Source of the DNA: an uncultured Atopobiaceae bacterium
GTDB taxonomy: Bacteria; Actinomycetota; Coriobacteriia; Coriobacteriales; Atopobiaceae
Direction: 5' to 3'
Length of the DNA stretch: 64,000 bases
Assembly: GCA_944320385.1 (NCBI GenBank)
Contig: CALUHH010000010.1
Coordinates: forward strand, 1 to 64,000
The notes below the pieces were generated by a model that was not told where the DNA came from, searched no databases, and saw only the letters and a program-made list of their open reading frames with translations. The translations under genes and the position numbers were made by a program. Below are positions 18,440-26,774 of this stretch, piece after piece (positions within the stretch are counted from its first letter, which is position 1; each line of letters opens with the position of its first letter).

Positions 18440-19063
18440 CTACAGCTTGTCGGCGAGGTCCTCCAGGGCGTGGAAGCGGTGCGAGATCAGGTTCTTCTCG
18501 TCCAGCGTGAGCTCGGCCATGGTCTTGCCCGGGGTCTCATCCGGAAGGAACAGCGGGTCGTAGCCAAAGCCATGGTCGCCGCGGGGGACGCGGCCCACCA
18601 CGCCCTCGCAGTCGCCGTCGCCGCGCAGGACCTCGTCGCCACGCACCAGCACCACGCTCGAGTGGAAGCGCGCCGTGCGGGCCCCGTCGGGGACGTCGGC
18701 CATCCGCTCCATGAGCTTCTCGTTGTTGGCGGCGTCGTTGCCGTGCTCGCCCGCCCAGCGGGCCGAGAAGATCCCGGGCGCGCCGTCGAGGGCGTCCACG
18801 CACAGGCCCGAGTCGTCGGCCACCGCCATGAGAAGGCCCGTCTCGGCCTGGGCGGCGCGCGCCTTGATCAGGGCGTTGTCGAAGAAGGTCTCCCCGTCCT
18901 CCACCGGGTCGGGAAAGTCGCCCAGCTCGCCGAGGGCGACAAAGCGCACGCCCGGCATCACCGGCGCGAGGATGGCCTCGATCTCCACGACCTTGTGCGC
19001 GTTGCCCGTGGCCACCACGACCGTGGCGGCCGGGTCGAGCTCGCTGATCGCAACCTGTGACAT
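18440..19063 (-). CDS. rdgB: Non-canonical purine NTP pyrophosphatase (HAM1/RdgB)
   Basis: Hydrolyses dITP, ITP and XTP to monophosphates and so cleans the nucleotide pool. Diagnostic segments are VVVATGNAHKVVEIEAIL, FFDNALIKARAA, ADDSGLCVDALDGAPGIFSARWAG and HGFGYDPLFLPDE. The 207 residues are normal for the family. The ATG has AAGGAGGAC upstream. It follows rph by 19 nt, a common pairing in bacteria. Confidence 0.96.
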   Translation of the reverse strand: MSQVAISELDPAATVVVATGNAHKVVEIEAILAPVMPGVRFVALGELGDFPDPVEDGETFFDNALIKARAAQAETGLLMAVADDSGLCVDALDGAPGIFSARWAGEHGNDAANNEKLMERMADVPDGARTARFHSSVVLVRGDEVLRGDGDCEGVVGRVPRGDHGFGYDPLFLPDETPGKTMAELTLDEKNLISHRFHALEDLADKL

Positions 19064-19082
19064 GTGTCCTCCTTCGATGCCC

Positions 19083-19817
19083 CTAGAGGCGATAGCCCGT
19101 TGCCTGTGACTGCAGCTCCACGAGGCGCGCGATACCGGCCTGGCCGAGGTCGAGCAGCTCGTCGAGCTGGGCGCGGTCGAGCGTCGCGCGCTCGCCGGTC
19201 CCCTGGACCTCGACGATGCGGCCGTCCCCCGTGCACACGAGGTTGAGGTCCACCTCGGCGCGACTGTCCTCGGGATAGTCGAGGTCGAGCAGGGCGCGCC
19301 CGTCGACGAAGCCCGCCGACACGGCCGCCACCTGCCCCGTGAGCGGCAGGCGCGGCAGCTGGCCCTTCTCGACCAGGCCCATGAGGGCGCCGTGCAGCGC
19401 CACCCACGCGCCGGTGACCGAGGCCGTGCGCGTGCCGCCGTCGGCCTGGATCACGTCGCAGTCCAGCGTGATCGTGATCTCGCCCAGGCGGTCGAGCCGG
19501 CACACGGAGCGCAGGCTGCGCCCGATGAGACGCTCGATCTCCATGGAGCGGCCCTTGCGCCCGCGGTACTCGCGCGGGGTGCGGCGGCCGGTCGAGGCGG
19601 GCAGCATCGCGTACTCGGCCGTCACCCAGCCGGCATGCGTCCCCTTGCGCCAGGCCGGGACGCTCTGCTCGACCGTGGCGCAGCAGAGCACGCGCGTGTC
19701 GCCAAACTCCGCGAGGCACGAGCCGTCCGCGTTCTTCATGACGCCCGGCGTGAGCGTCACCGGCCGCATCTCGCCCGCTCCGCGCCCAAAGGAGCGCGCG
19801 ACCTCGATGTCTGCCAT
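19083..19817 (-). CDS. rph: Ribonuclease PH
   Basis: Phosphorolytic 3'-5' exonuclease that trims tRNA precursors. The ATG at MADIEVARSFGRG has AGGGAGGC upstream. The 244 residues contain AEFGDTRVLCCATVE, GRRTPREYRGRKGRS (near 77-91), LDCDVIQADGGTRTASVTGAW and DLDYPEDSRAEVDLNLV, all typical. It sits between tRNA-Val and rdgB on the same strand. Confidence 0.97.
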   Translation of the reverse strand: MADIEVARSFGRGAGEMRPVTLTPGVMKNADGSCLAEFGDTRVLCCATVEQSVPAWRKGTHAGWVTAEYAMLPASTGRRTPREYRGRKGRSMEIERLIGRSLRSVCRLDRLGEITITLDCDVIQADGGTRTASVTGAWVALHGALMGLVEKGQLPRLPLTGQVAAVSAGFVDGRALLDLDYPEDSRAEVDLNLVCTGDGRIVEVQGTGERATLDRAQLDELLDLGQAGIARLVELQSQATGYRL

Positions 19818-19835
19818 GATGCCTCCCTGCAAAGA

Positions 19836-19860
19836 GGCCCCGCCGCAATGCGACGGGGCC
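19836..19860 (-). terminator. Hairpin after tRNA-Val
   Basis: GGCCCCG and CGGGGCC pair around an 11-nt loop, followed on the minus strand by CTCTTTGC. It lies between tRNA-Val and the rph ribosome site, so it probably ends or processes the tRNA transcript. Confidence 0.6.
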
Positions 19861-19872
19861 GCGATCTCCTGG

Positions 19873-19945
19873 TGGGCGATGACGGGTTCGAACCGCCGAC
19901 CTTGTGCGTGTAAGGCACCTGCGCTAGCCGCTGCGCCAATCGCCC
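19873..19945 (-). tRNA. tRNA-Val (anticodon TAC)
   Basis: A 73-nt cloverleaf on the minus strand with acceptor GGGCGAT/ATCGCCC, anticodon loop CTTACAC (anticodon TAC) and T loop GTTCGAAC. The outermost anticodon-stem pair looks like a G-A mismatch. CCA is not encoded. Confidence 0.93.
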
Positions 19946-20009
19946 GTGCACAGAAGTTTAGCAGAGGACGGCCGGACGTCGGGGCCGGCGCGGGCACTAT
20001 ACTGGAGGC

Positions 20010-21539
20010 ATGACTACGCTTGCAGAGCTCGCGCGCACCCTCGAAGAGGCGGGCATCCTCACATCCCTGACGCCAGGTGCGGACGTCAGCGTCTCCGGGG
20101 CCTCCTGCGACTCGCGCACCGTCGCCGCCGGCGAGCTCTTCGTGTGCAAGGGCGCGACCTTCCGCCCCGCGTTTCTCTCCGACGCCGTGGGGCGGGGCGC
20201 CGTCGCCTACCTCTGCGACGCCGACCACGCCGCCGAGCTCGCGGGCGTTGCCCCGGGCATCCCCGCCCTCGTGACGTCCGACCTGCGCCGAGCGATGGCG
20301 CTCTGCTCCGCGCAGGCCTTCGGACGCCCCGACCGCGACCTTCCGATCGTGGGCATCACGGGCACCAAGGGCAAGACGACCACGGCCTACATGCTGCGCT
20401 CGATCGTGGACGCGGCACGCGGCGAGAAGTCCTGCGGGATGATCGGCACCGTGGAGACCTATGACGGCGTGACGGACGAGCCCTCGAGAAACACCACGCC
20501 CGAGGCCCCTGACCTCTGGCGCCACCTCGCCCGCGCGCGCGACGCCCGCCTCTCCGCGCTGGTCATGGAGGTCTCGAGCCAGGCGCTCAAGTACGACCGC
20601 ACCTTTGGCGTGGGCCTGGACGTGGCCTGCTTCCTCAACATCGGCCTCGACCACATCTCCCCCGTCGAGCACGCGGACTTTGAGGACTACTTCACCTCCA
20701 AGCTCAAGATCTTCTCGCAGTGCGGGACGGCCGTGGTGAACCTCGACTCCGACCACGTCGACCGCATCCTCGAGGCCGCCGCGCACGCCCCGCGCCTGCT
20801 GACCTTTGGCGTCGGGCGGCCCGACGCGGACGCCTGGGCGGACGGGCTCGCCGCGTCCGAGGAGGGCATGACCTTCGTCCTGCACCTCGACGGCTGGGAG
20901 CGCCACGTGAGCCTGCCCTTCCCCGGCGACTTCAGCGTCTCCAACGCCCTTGCGGCGGCGCTCGCTGCGCACCTGCTGGGCATCGGGCCCGACGCCATCG
21001 CGGGGGGCCTCGCCGCCACGCGCGTGCCCGGCCGCATGGAGTTCTACCGCTCCCGCGACCGCAGGCTCACCGCGGTCGTCGACTACGCCCACAACCGCCT
21101 CGCCTTTGAGTCGCTGCTCTCAGCGGTCTCCGGCACCTTCAAAGACGCCCAGGTCATCGCCGTGTTTGGCGCCGTCGGCGGCAAGGCCGAGGAGCGCCGG
21201 CGCGACCTGCCCGAGGTGGCCGCGCGCTACGCGGACCACATCGTCCTGACCTCGGACGACCCGTGGACCGAGGACCCGCTCGACATCTGCCGCGAGATGG
21301 AGCGCGCGCTGCCCGCAGGCTTCCCGCACGAGATCGTGGTCGATCGCGAGCAGGCCGCGCGTCGCGCCTTTGAGCTGGCAGAGGGCCGGCGCAGCGTGGT
21401 CCTGCTGCTCGCCAAGGGCCACGAGGCCTACCAGCACACGCGCGAGGGCTTTGTCCCCTGCGTCTCCGACTGCGAGCTCGCGCGTCGCGGCGTCGAGGCC
21501 TACGACCGGGCGCACCCCTCCGAGCATCAGGATGCCTGA
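20010..21539 (+). CDS. murE: UDP-N-acetylmuramoyl-tripeptide synthetase (MurE)
   Basis: Adds the third amino acid to UDP-MurNAc-L-Ala-D-Glu in peptidoglycan synthesis. The 509 residues comprise the UDP-binding domain (1-110), the ATPase domain with P-loop GTKGKTTT (118-125), NTTPEAP, MEVSSQAL and FLNIGLDHISP, and the C-terminal ligase domain with VPGRMEFY and VVDYAHN. The position that reads DNPR in diaminopimelate-adding enzymes is DDPW here (TSDDPWTEDP), so the diamino acid should not be assumed to be meso-diaminopimelate. GGAGG lies only one base before the ATG and TATACT ends 6 nt upstream. The stop overlaps the next gene. Confidence 0.95.
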   Translation: MTTLAELARTLEEAGILTSLTPGADVSVSGASCDSRTVAAGELFVCKGATFRPAFLSDAVGRGAVAYLCDADHAAELAGVAPGIPALVTSDLRRAMALCSAQAFGRPDRDLPIVGITGTKGKTTTAYMLRSIVDAARGEKSCGMIGTVETYDGVTDEPSRNTTPEAPDLWRHLARARDARLSALVMEVSSQALKYDRTFGVGLDVACFLNIGLDHISPVEHADFEDYFTSKLKIFSQCGTAVVNLDSDHVDRILEAAAHAPRLLTFGVGRPDADAWADGLAASEEGMTFVLHLDGWERHVSLPFPGDFSVSNALAAALAAHLLGIGPDAIAGGLAATRVPGRMEFYRSRDRRLTAVVDYAHNRLAFESLLSAVSGTFKDAQVIAVFGAVGGKAEERRRDLPEVAARYADHIVLTSDDPWTEDPLDICREMERALPAGFPHEIVVDREQAARRAFELAEGRRSVVLLLAKGHEAYQHTREGFVPCVSDCELARRGVEAYDRAHPSEHQDA

Positions 21540-22401
21540 CCCCACCCTCATCGGCGTGGTCGCGGGCGAGCACGACCGCGCGGTCATCGCGACCGCCCTG
21601 CGCTGCGTCCTGGACGGCGGTGCCCCCTATGAGCACGTGGGCGTCATCGGTGGACGGGAGGTCTTTGACGGTGCGGAGTTCGCGCGCGGCGCCGATGCCG
21701 CCGCCGAGCTCGCCCGCCTCGAGGAGCACCTGGAGCACGCGCGCGCAGCGGGTCTCACTCACCTCGTGCTCGAGCTGCCCGACCGCGTCCCGGGCGAGAG
21801 CGACCTTCCCGCCCTCGACGTGCTCTGCTCGCTCGGCCCGGGCGGGGCGGGCACCGTGCGGGGGGCGCGCCGCAGCCTGAGCTTCTCCTCGCGCGGCACG
21901 CTCGCGGACGTGGGGTCGAGCCACGAGCGCGCCGGCTACGGCTTCGTGCAGTTCCGAGCGCATACGCCGAGCTGGGACGCCGACGTGGCGCTCCCGCTGC
22001 CGGGCATCTTCAACGTGGCGCCCGCGCTGGCGGCCGTCGCCACCCTCGAGCTTTTGGGCCGCGGCGCGCGCGGGGTGCAGGAGGGCCTCGCCTCGTCCGG
22101 CGTCCCCGGCCACGGGGAGCTGCTCTTCTCGCCCGACCAGCGCGTCTGCGCCATCGTGGAGCAGAGCGCGAGCCCCCGCGACCGCCGGCTCATCACCGAG
22201 GCGGCGCGCGAGGAGTTCGAGGGGTTTGCCCTGGAGGTGCTGACCGAGCTCGACGCGATCGAGCCCGCCGTCGCCCGCGGCTACGGGAGGCCGAGAAGGA
22301 CGTTGCTCGTTCTTCTCGGCCGGCCAGGAGAGGCCTATGCGGACGCCTTCCAGGCGGCGGTGCGCCGGCACTTTGCCTGGACCGGGCGACAGCAGGAGTA
22401 G
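21532..22401 (+). CDS. MurE-like pseudo-ligase lacking the ATP-binding loop
   Basis: A 289-residue protein whose ATG overlaps the murE stop by 8 nt. It can be laid along MurE from the ATPase domain onward: LIGVVAGEHDRAVIATALR against IVGITGTKGKTTTAYMLR, then HVGVIGGREVFDG against GMIGTVETYDG, LPLPGIFNVAPALAAVATLELLG against LPFPGDFSVSNALAAALAAHLLG, and VPGHGELLF against VPGRMEFY. The P-loop lysine and threonines are gone and the UDP-binding N-terminal domain is missing. It is therefore probably a non-catalytic partner or regulator made together with MurE. Homology is by eye; function is unknown. Confidence 0.7.
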   Translation: MPDPTLIGVVAGEHDRAVIATALRCVLDGGAPYEHVGVIGGREVFDGAEFARGADAAAELARLEEHLEHARAAGLTHLVLELPDRVPGESDLPALDVLCSLGPGGAGTVRGARRSLSFSSRGTLADVGSSHERAGYGFVQFRAHTPSWDADVALPLPGIFNVAPALAAVATLELLGRGARGVQEGLASSGVPGHGELLFSPDQRVCAIVEQSASPRDRRLITEAAREEFEGFALEVLTELDAIEPAVARGYGRPRRTLLVLLGRPGEAYADAFQAAVRRHFAWTGRQQE

Positions 22402-22423
22402 CACCTGCGCCGGCAAGCGTTCT

Positions 22424-22452
22424 CCGGCCAGCAAAGATCTGTACTTTGCCGG
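22424..22452. other. Stem-loop after the murE pair
   Basis: GCAAAG, a 7-nt loop and CTTTGC, flanked by CCGG and CGG arms, lies just past the pseudo-ligase stop. No T-run is present. It is a candidate weak terminator or RNA 3'-end structure. Confidence 0.4.
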
Positions 22453-22602
22453 AGCAGTCGAACGCATTCATCTAAGAAACCGCTGGTAGAAAACTTGTGC
22501 TTGCGTGCACATTGTTTGGGGCTTGCCATAAAGTACAGAAGTTTGGCCGCCGCGTCGACGCGGGTCAGGTATCGTAGGTGCCCCCATCTGGAAGGAGAAG
22601 GA

Positions 22603-22902
22603 GTGACACTCAAGGGAAGGCAGGTCAGGCAGCTCCGCAGCCTGGCGCATCATCTGGAGCCTGTGGTCATCATCGGCAAGGCGGACGTCAACGAGGGCAC
22701 CGTCGACCAGGCGGACAAGGCGCTCGAGGCGCGCGAGCTCATCAAGTGCTCCGTGCTCGACTCCTCGAGCCTGGACGTGCGCGAGGCCGGCGAGGAGCTC
22801 GCGGAGCGCTGCCATGCCGAGCTCGTGCAGGTCATCGGCCGCAAGTTCGTCCTCTATCGCGAGACCAGCCGCGAGGGCGTCGAGAAGATCCAGCTCGTCT
22901 AG
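22603..22902 (+). CDS. yhbY: YhbY/CRS1-type RNA-binding protein
   Basis: A 99-residue single-domain RNA-binding protein linked in other bacteria to ribosome (50S) assembly. The GTG start follows GGAAGGAGAAGGA. Family features are LKGRQVRQLRSLAHHLEPVVIIGKADVNEG and the late RCHAELVQVIGRKFVLYR. It lies about 200 nt after the murE pair and so probably has its own promoter. It ends at a repeat array. Confidence 0.92.
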   Translation: MTLKGRQVRQLRSLAHHLEPVVIIGKADVNEGTVDQADKALEARELIKCSVLDSSSLDVREAGEELAERCHAELVQVIGRKFVLYRETSREGVEKIQLV

Positions 22903-22924
22903 CGGGCGCGCGGCGGGCTGGGGC

Positions 22925-23225
22925 CGGGGCTGCTTAGACTTTGCGTCCCGTCCGGGATTTTTGCGTTGGCGCGCTTAGGAACTCGGTCTCGTCCGGGAAC
23001 CGGCGTCGGCGGCGCTTAACAATTGCGCCTCGTCCGGGGCGGCGAGGCGTCGGCGCTTAAGAATCGCGCCTCGTCTGGCGATAAGAACGGGCAATGCTTA
23101 AGGTTTGCGCCTCGTCCGGGAGGGGTGGCGCCCGAAGAGGGTCCGCTCTCCCGGATGAGGCGCGATCTCTAAGCAAGGGGGCTCGTTCTTCTCGGATAGG
23201 GCCGTTTTCTTAAGCGGCGGCCCGC
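22925..23225. repeat. Converging 41-bp-period repeat array (copy 1)
   Basis: This fills most of the 390-bp gap between convergent yhbY and the alcohol dehydrogenase. The core GCTTA starts at 22932, 22973, 23014, 23055 and 23096, exactly 41 bp apart, each followed by a variant of TTGCGCCTCGTCCGG. The reverse-complement core TAAGC ends at 23174 and 23215, also 41 bp apart. Five forward units meet two inverted units. There is no coding sequence. Similar units occur at 26781-27190 and 55674-55772. Function is unknown; the position suggests a transcription boundary or a nucleoid or gyrase site. Confidence 0.88.
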
Positions 23226-23239
23226 CGACGGCCCGGCGC

Positions 23240-23271
23240 AAAAAGGGGCCGGACCCGAAGGCCCGGCCCCT
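23240..23271 (-). terminator. Terminator of the alcohol dehydrogenase gene
   Basis: On the minus strand AGGGGCCGG and CCGGCCCCT pair around a short loop containing TTCG, and TTTTTG follows. It lies 22 nt past the stop codon. Confidence 0.9.
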
Positions 23272-23292
23272 CCGCACTGCGATGAGAGCGCC

Positions 23293-24507
23293 TTAGAAGT
23301 CCACGTCGACGTCGTTGTAGACGCACTCGAGGAGCTTCTCCATCTCCTCGGGCGTGGGCTGGCGGGGGTTGGAGCCGGTGCAGGCGTCGCCGATGGCGTC
23401 GACGGCGATGCGGCTCTTCTTCTCCTCGAACTCGGCGTAGTCGATGATGGACTCGTCGGCCTTCACGCCGCCCTTGCCGTAGTTCTTGATGCCCTGCGGG
23501 ATGTCCAGCTTGTCGTTGAGGTCGCGGATCTCCTGCACGAGGGCGGCAACGAGCTCGTCCTCGGTCTCGCCGGCGAGGTGCAGGACCTCCTTGGCGATGT
23601 AGGCGTAGCGGCTCTTGGCGCGGGCGTCCTTGGCGTTGAACTGGATGACCTTGCCGAGGTACATGGCGTTGGCGCAGCCGTGGATGATGTGGTCGCCGGT
23701 GAAGGCGGCGCCGGTCTTGTGCGCCATGGAGTGCACGATGCCGAGCAGGCCGCTCGAGAAGGCGATGCCGGCGATGCACTGGGCCTCGTGCATGTGCTGA
23801 CGGGCCTCCTTGTCGCCCTGGTAGCTCTTGGGCAGCCACTCGACGATCTCACGGATGGCGTGGAGGGCGTTGGCGTCGGTGAACATGGAGCCCGCGGTGG
23901 AGACGTAGGCCTCGATGGCGTGGGTCAGCGCGTCCATGCCGGTGTGGGCGCAGAGCTTCTGCGGCATGGTGTAGGTGAGCTCGGGGTCGACGATGGCCAC
24001 GTCAGGCGTGATGTTGAAGTCGGCGAGCGGGTACTTGATGCCCTTCTCGTAGTCCGTGATGACGGAGAAGGCCGTGACCTCGGTGGCCGTGCCGGAGGTG
24101 GAGGCGATGGCGCAGAACTTGGCCTTGGTGCGCAGCTCCGGGAAGGAGAACGGGACGATGGCCTGCTCGAAGGTCTCCTCGGGGTACTCGTAGAAGAGCC
24201 ACATGGCCTTGGCCGCGTCGATCGGGGAGCCGCCGCCGATGGCGACGATCCAGTCGGGCTGGAAGGCCTCCATGGCCTTGGCGCCCTTCATGACGGTCTC
24301 GACGGACGGGTCGGACTCGACGCCCTCGAAGATCTGGACCTCGAAGCCGGCCTCCTTGAGGTCAGCCTCAACGTCCTGCAGGAAGCCGCCGCGGCGCATG
24401 GAGCCGCCGCCGGTCACGATCATGGCCTTGGAGCCCTTGAGGTTCTTGACCTCGTGGCGGGCACCCTCGCCAAAGTACAGGTCACGCGGGTTGGTGAAAC
24501 GTCCCAT
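23293..24507 (-). CDS. Iron-containing alcohol dehydrogenase
   Basis: Group III metal-dependent alcohol dehydrogenase, probably reducing aldehydes to alcohols to dispose of NAD(P)H during fermentation. The 404 residues include the cofactor-binding IVAIGGGSPIDAAKAM (about 89-104), STSGTATEVTAFSVI, and the metal ligands in GMDALTHAIEAYVS, GIVHSMAHKTGAAF and IIHGCANAMYL. The start has GGAGGAGTGTT upstream. It is a single-gene unit with its own terminator. Substrate (butanol, propanediol or other) cannot be fixed from sequence. Confidence 0.92.
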   Translation of the reverse strand: MGRFTNPRDLYFGEGARHEVKNLKGSKAMIVTGGGSMRRGGFLQDVEADLKEAGFEVQIFEGVESDPSVETVMKGAKAMEAFQPDWIVAIGGGSPIDAAKAMWLFYEYPEETFEQAIVPFSFPELRTKAKFCAIASTSGTATEVTAFSVITDYEKGIKYPLADFNITPDVAIVDPELTYTMPQKLCAHTGMDALTHAIEAYVSTAGSMFTDANALHAIREIVEWLPKSYQGDKEARQHMHEAQCIAGIAFSSGLLGIVHSMAHKTGAAFTGDHIIHGCANAMYLGKVIQFNAKDARAKSRYAYIAKEVLHLAGETEDELVAALVQEIRDLNDKLDIPQGIKNYGKGGVKADESIIDYAEFEEKKSRIAVDAIGDACTGSNPRQPTPEEMEKLLECVYNDVDVDF

Positions 24508-24551
24508 AACACTCCTCCAATTCCTGTGCCGTCGCCCCCGCGACGGATCTC

Positions 24552-24576
24552 AAACAGGGTTCTCCCCCTGTTTTTT
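24552..24576. promoter_or_regulatory. Stem-loop in the leader of the alcohol dehydrogenase gene
   Basis: AAACAGGG, a 6-nt loop and CCCTGTTT form a perfect 8-bp dyad with a T-run on the plus side, about 45 nt upstream of the dehydrogenase ATG. It could be an operator or an attenuator. A possible -10 TATGCT lies further upstream on the minus strand (around 24635). Confidence 0.4.
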
Positions 24577-24752
24577 ACCGAACGAGAAGTACCGCGACCC
24601 GGCCACCAAAACTCCATGACTCGAGCCGCACACAGCATAGCAGAAACGCGTTGGCAACAGAGCGCTTTTTCCGTCCCCGCCCGATCGGGCCGCCGAGCGT
24701 CGCGGGGGCCGCCGCGCTCGGCTACCATAGAGGGACGAGAGGAGCATCAACG

Positions 24753-25796
24753 ATGGCGCACAACCCACAGCGCGAGGACTACCAGCGGCTCGGCCTGCGC
24801 TTCGCCCGCGAGCTCGACCAGGGCGACCCGGCCGCGGCGACGCGCGCGTTCGCGAGCTTTGGCCGCCGCTTCGCGCAGAACCGCGACGCCCTCCCGCAGT
24901 CCGACGCCGACCGGGCCTTCCACCTCGTGGTTCTCGCCTCGGAAGTCGTTGACTACCAGCTTCCCTTTGCCACCGACGAGCAGGCCCCCGGGCTCATCCA
25001 GCGCGGCAAGGACCTCCTTGACGAGGCGCTTTCGCTGGACCCGAGCTGCCACGACGCCGTTCGCATGCGCTCGTCCTCGCAGACGCCCTCGATCGACGAG
25101 CGCTACCGCTTCCTCCTTGAGCGCGTCGACGACGTGCGCGCCTCCTGCGAGCAGGCCCGCGAGGAGGCGGGCGCCGAGCTCGACGGCGAGCGGCGCGCCC
25201 TCGCGCAGGACATCGCCATGCGCCCCTACTGGCGCTGGATGGCCTCGCTGGCGGAGGAGGCCCTGATCTGCGGGCGCAACCTCGCCGCGGCCGACGCCGC
25301 CGAGCGGCTCCTCGCGGCGGACCCGCGCGACACCTCCGACGCGCGCTTCACGCTCTCCTACGCGCTCGCCAAGCTGGAGGACGAGAGGGGGCTCGCCGAG
25401 CTCGAGCGGCGCTACGCCGAGATCTCGCCCCTGCGCGGGCCCGACGACGCGTGGATCTTGCTCGCCCATCTCGCGCTCGCGCACAAGCGCTGCGACTTCA
25501 GGGGCGCCCGCGCCCAGCTCAGGCGCATCGTCGAGCTCTATCCGGGCGCCGTCGGGACCCTCGTTCGCCAGTCGGAGCTGCCCGACGGCGAGTTCGCGCG
25601 CCTGCGCGTTGCGCCCTACAGCGAAGACGAGCTCGTCCTCGCCGTCAGCGAGGGCGTGGTGCTGCTGCAGGAGGGAAACGACCGCTCCGGCCGCGGCGTC
25701 CTCGGGTCGTGGGTGGCCAGGGAGGCCGCGCTCCTCGACCCCGCGGCGGCGCGCGAGGCGGCCTCCGCGGCACAGCCGGAGGAGGCGCAGCGATGA
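24753..25796 (+). CDS. Helical-repeat (TPR-like) protein of unknown function, paralogue 1
   Basis: A 347-residue, alanine- and arginine-rich protein without signal peptide or membrane segment. The second half is made of helix pairs resembling TPR repeats, for example AADAAERLLAADPRDTSDAR followed by FTLSYALAKLEDERGLAELE. The start follows GAGAGGAGCATCAACG. The stop overlaps the next ATG as ATGA, and the two proteins resemble each other through the helical part. No enzyme motif is seen. A protein-protein scaffold role is likely but unproven. Confidence 0.75.
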   Translation: MAHNPQREDYQRLGLRFARELDQGDPAAATRAFASFGRRFAQNRDALPQSDADRAFHLVVLASEVVDYQLPFATDEQAPGLIQRGKDLLDEALSLDPSCHDAVRMRSSSQTPSIDERYRFLLERVDDVRASCEQAREEAGAELDGERRALAQDIAMRPYWRWMASLAEEALICGRNLAAADAAERLLAADPRDTSDARFTLSYALAKLEDERGLAELERRYAEISPLRGPDDAWILLAHLALAHKRCDFRGARAQLRRIVELYPGAVGTLVRQSELPDGEFARLRVAPYSEDELVLAVSEGVVLLQEGNDRSGRGVLGSWVAREAALLDPAAAREAASAAQPEEAQR

Positions 25797-26752
25797 ACGC
25801 CTGGGAGGAGCTGGTCGAGCGCTGCGCGCGGCGCCGGTGCGAGAAGATCGGGCCGCTCTCCGACGAGGCCTACGCGGAGCTCGTGCTCGCGGTGCGGGCC
25901 GACCCCGAGGCCTTCGTCGACACCGAGCAGGAGCGCGCGGCGCTCGTGATCGCCCGGGCGCTCGACGCGTACCGCGCGAGCTGCCGAGACGACGAGCTTC
26001 TCGACGACGCCGCCTACGAGGCCGAGCGCGCCCGCAGGATGGCCGCGCTCCGCGCCGAGTGCGTGCGCGCGCTCGAGGTCGACGGGCGCAGCCTCGACGC
26101 CGGCCTCCTCCAGCTCCTCTCCTCCGACCTCGAGCCCGACCCCCTGCTCGCGGGCCTGCTCTCGCTCGAGCGCGACCACGCGCGCGACGAGCTGCCCGAG
26201 GGCGACGCCTGGGACGACGTCTTCTACCGCCCCCACCTGCGCCTGCGCGCCGCCGTGGCGCGCGTCTGCCTCGACGGGGCACGCTACCGCATGGCCGAGA
26301 GCGCCGCGACCTCGGTGATGGACGCCGCCCCGAGCGACCCCCTCGGCGCGCGCCACACCCTCGTGCTGGCCTGCGCCCGCCTCGAGGACGAAGCGGGCTT
26401 CGACGCCGCGTGCGCGCGCTTCTCGCGCCAGGAGAGCGCCTGGTCGCACCTGGCGCGGACGCTGCTGCTCTACAAGCTCGACCGGATGAGCGCGGCGCGC
26501 CGGGCCCTGCGCGGCTACGCCGAGCTGTGCGCGGGGGGCGCCTATGCGCTGCTGAGGCCCACCTACGTCGAGACGTACCTGCCCGACCGGCAGGATGCCG
26601 CGCCCTGCAGCTTCGAGGAGTGCCTGCTCGCGGTGTGCGAGGCGGAGCCCATCATCGCCGACGTGCCCGACTTCATCCCCTGGTGCCAGGAGCAGGAGTG
26701 GCTGGTCGAGGGCGCGCGCCGCTTTGCCCAGGGGCGAGACCTAGACTGGTAG
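25793..26752 (+). CDS. Helical-repeat (TPR-like) protein of unknown function, paralogue 2
   Basis: A 319-residue cytoplasmic protein coupled to the preceding gene by an ATGA overlap. The segment MAESAATSVMDAAPSDPLGA with RHTLVLACARLEDEAGFDAA aligns with the matching part of paralogue 1, and the C-terminal SFEECLLAVCEAEPIIADVP matches its YSEDELVLAVSEGVVLLQEG. The pair looks like an old tandem duplication that has diverged. No catalytic motif is recognisable. It ends at a 41-bp repeat array. Confidence 0.72.
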   Translation: MNAWEELVERCARRRCEKIGPLSDEAYAELVLAVRADPEAFVDTEQERAALVIARALDAYRASCRDDELLDDAAYEAERARRMAALRAECVRALEVDGRSLDAGLLQLLSSDLEPDPLLAGLLSLERDHARDELPEGDAWDDVFYRPHLRLRAAVARVCLDGARYRMAESAATSVMDAAPSDPLGARHTLVLACARLEDEAGFDAACARFSRQESAWSHLARTLLLYKLDRMSAARRALRGYAELCAGGAYALLRPTYVETYLPDRQDAAPCSFEECLLAVCEAEPIIADVPDFIPWCQEQEWLVEGARRFAQGRDLDW

Positions 26753-26774
26753 CATCCGCGGTGGGGCGGGGCGG

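Noticed and set aside
19998-20010. Leaderless translation of murE from a TATACT just upstream of the ATG
   Set aside because: No acceptable -35 is visible and GGAGG lies against the start, so the promoter assignment is too weak.
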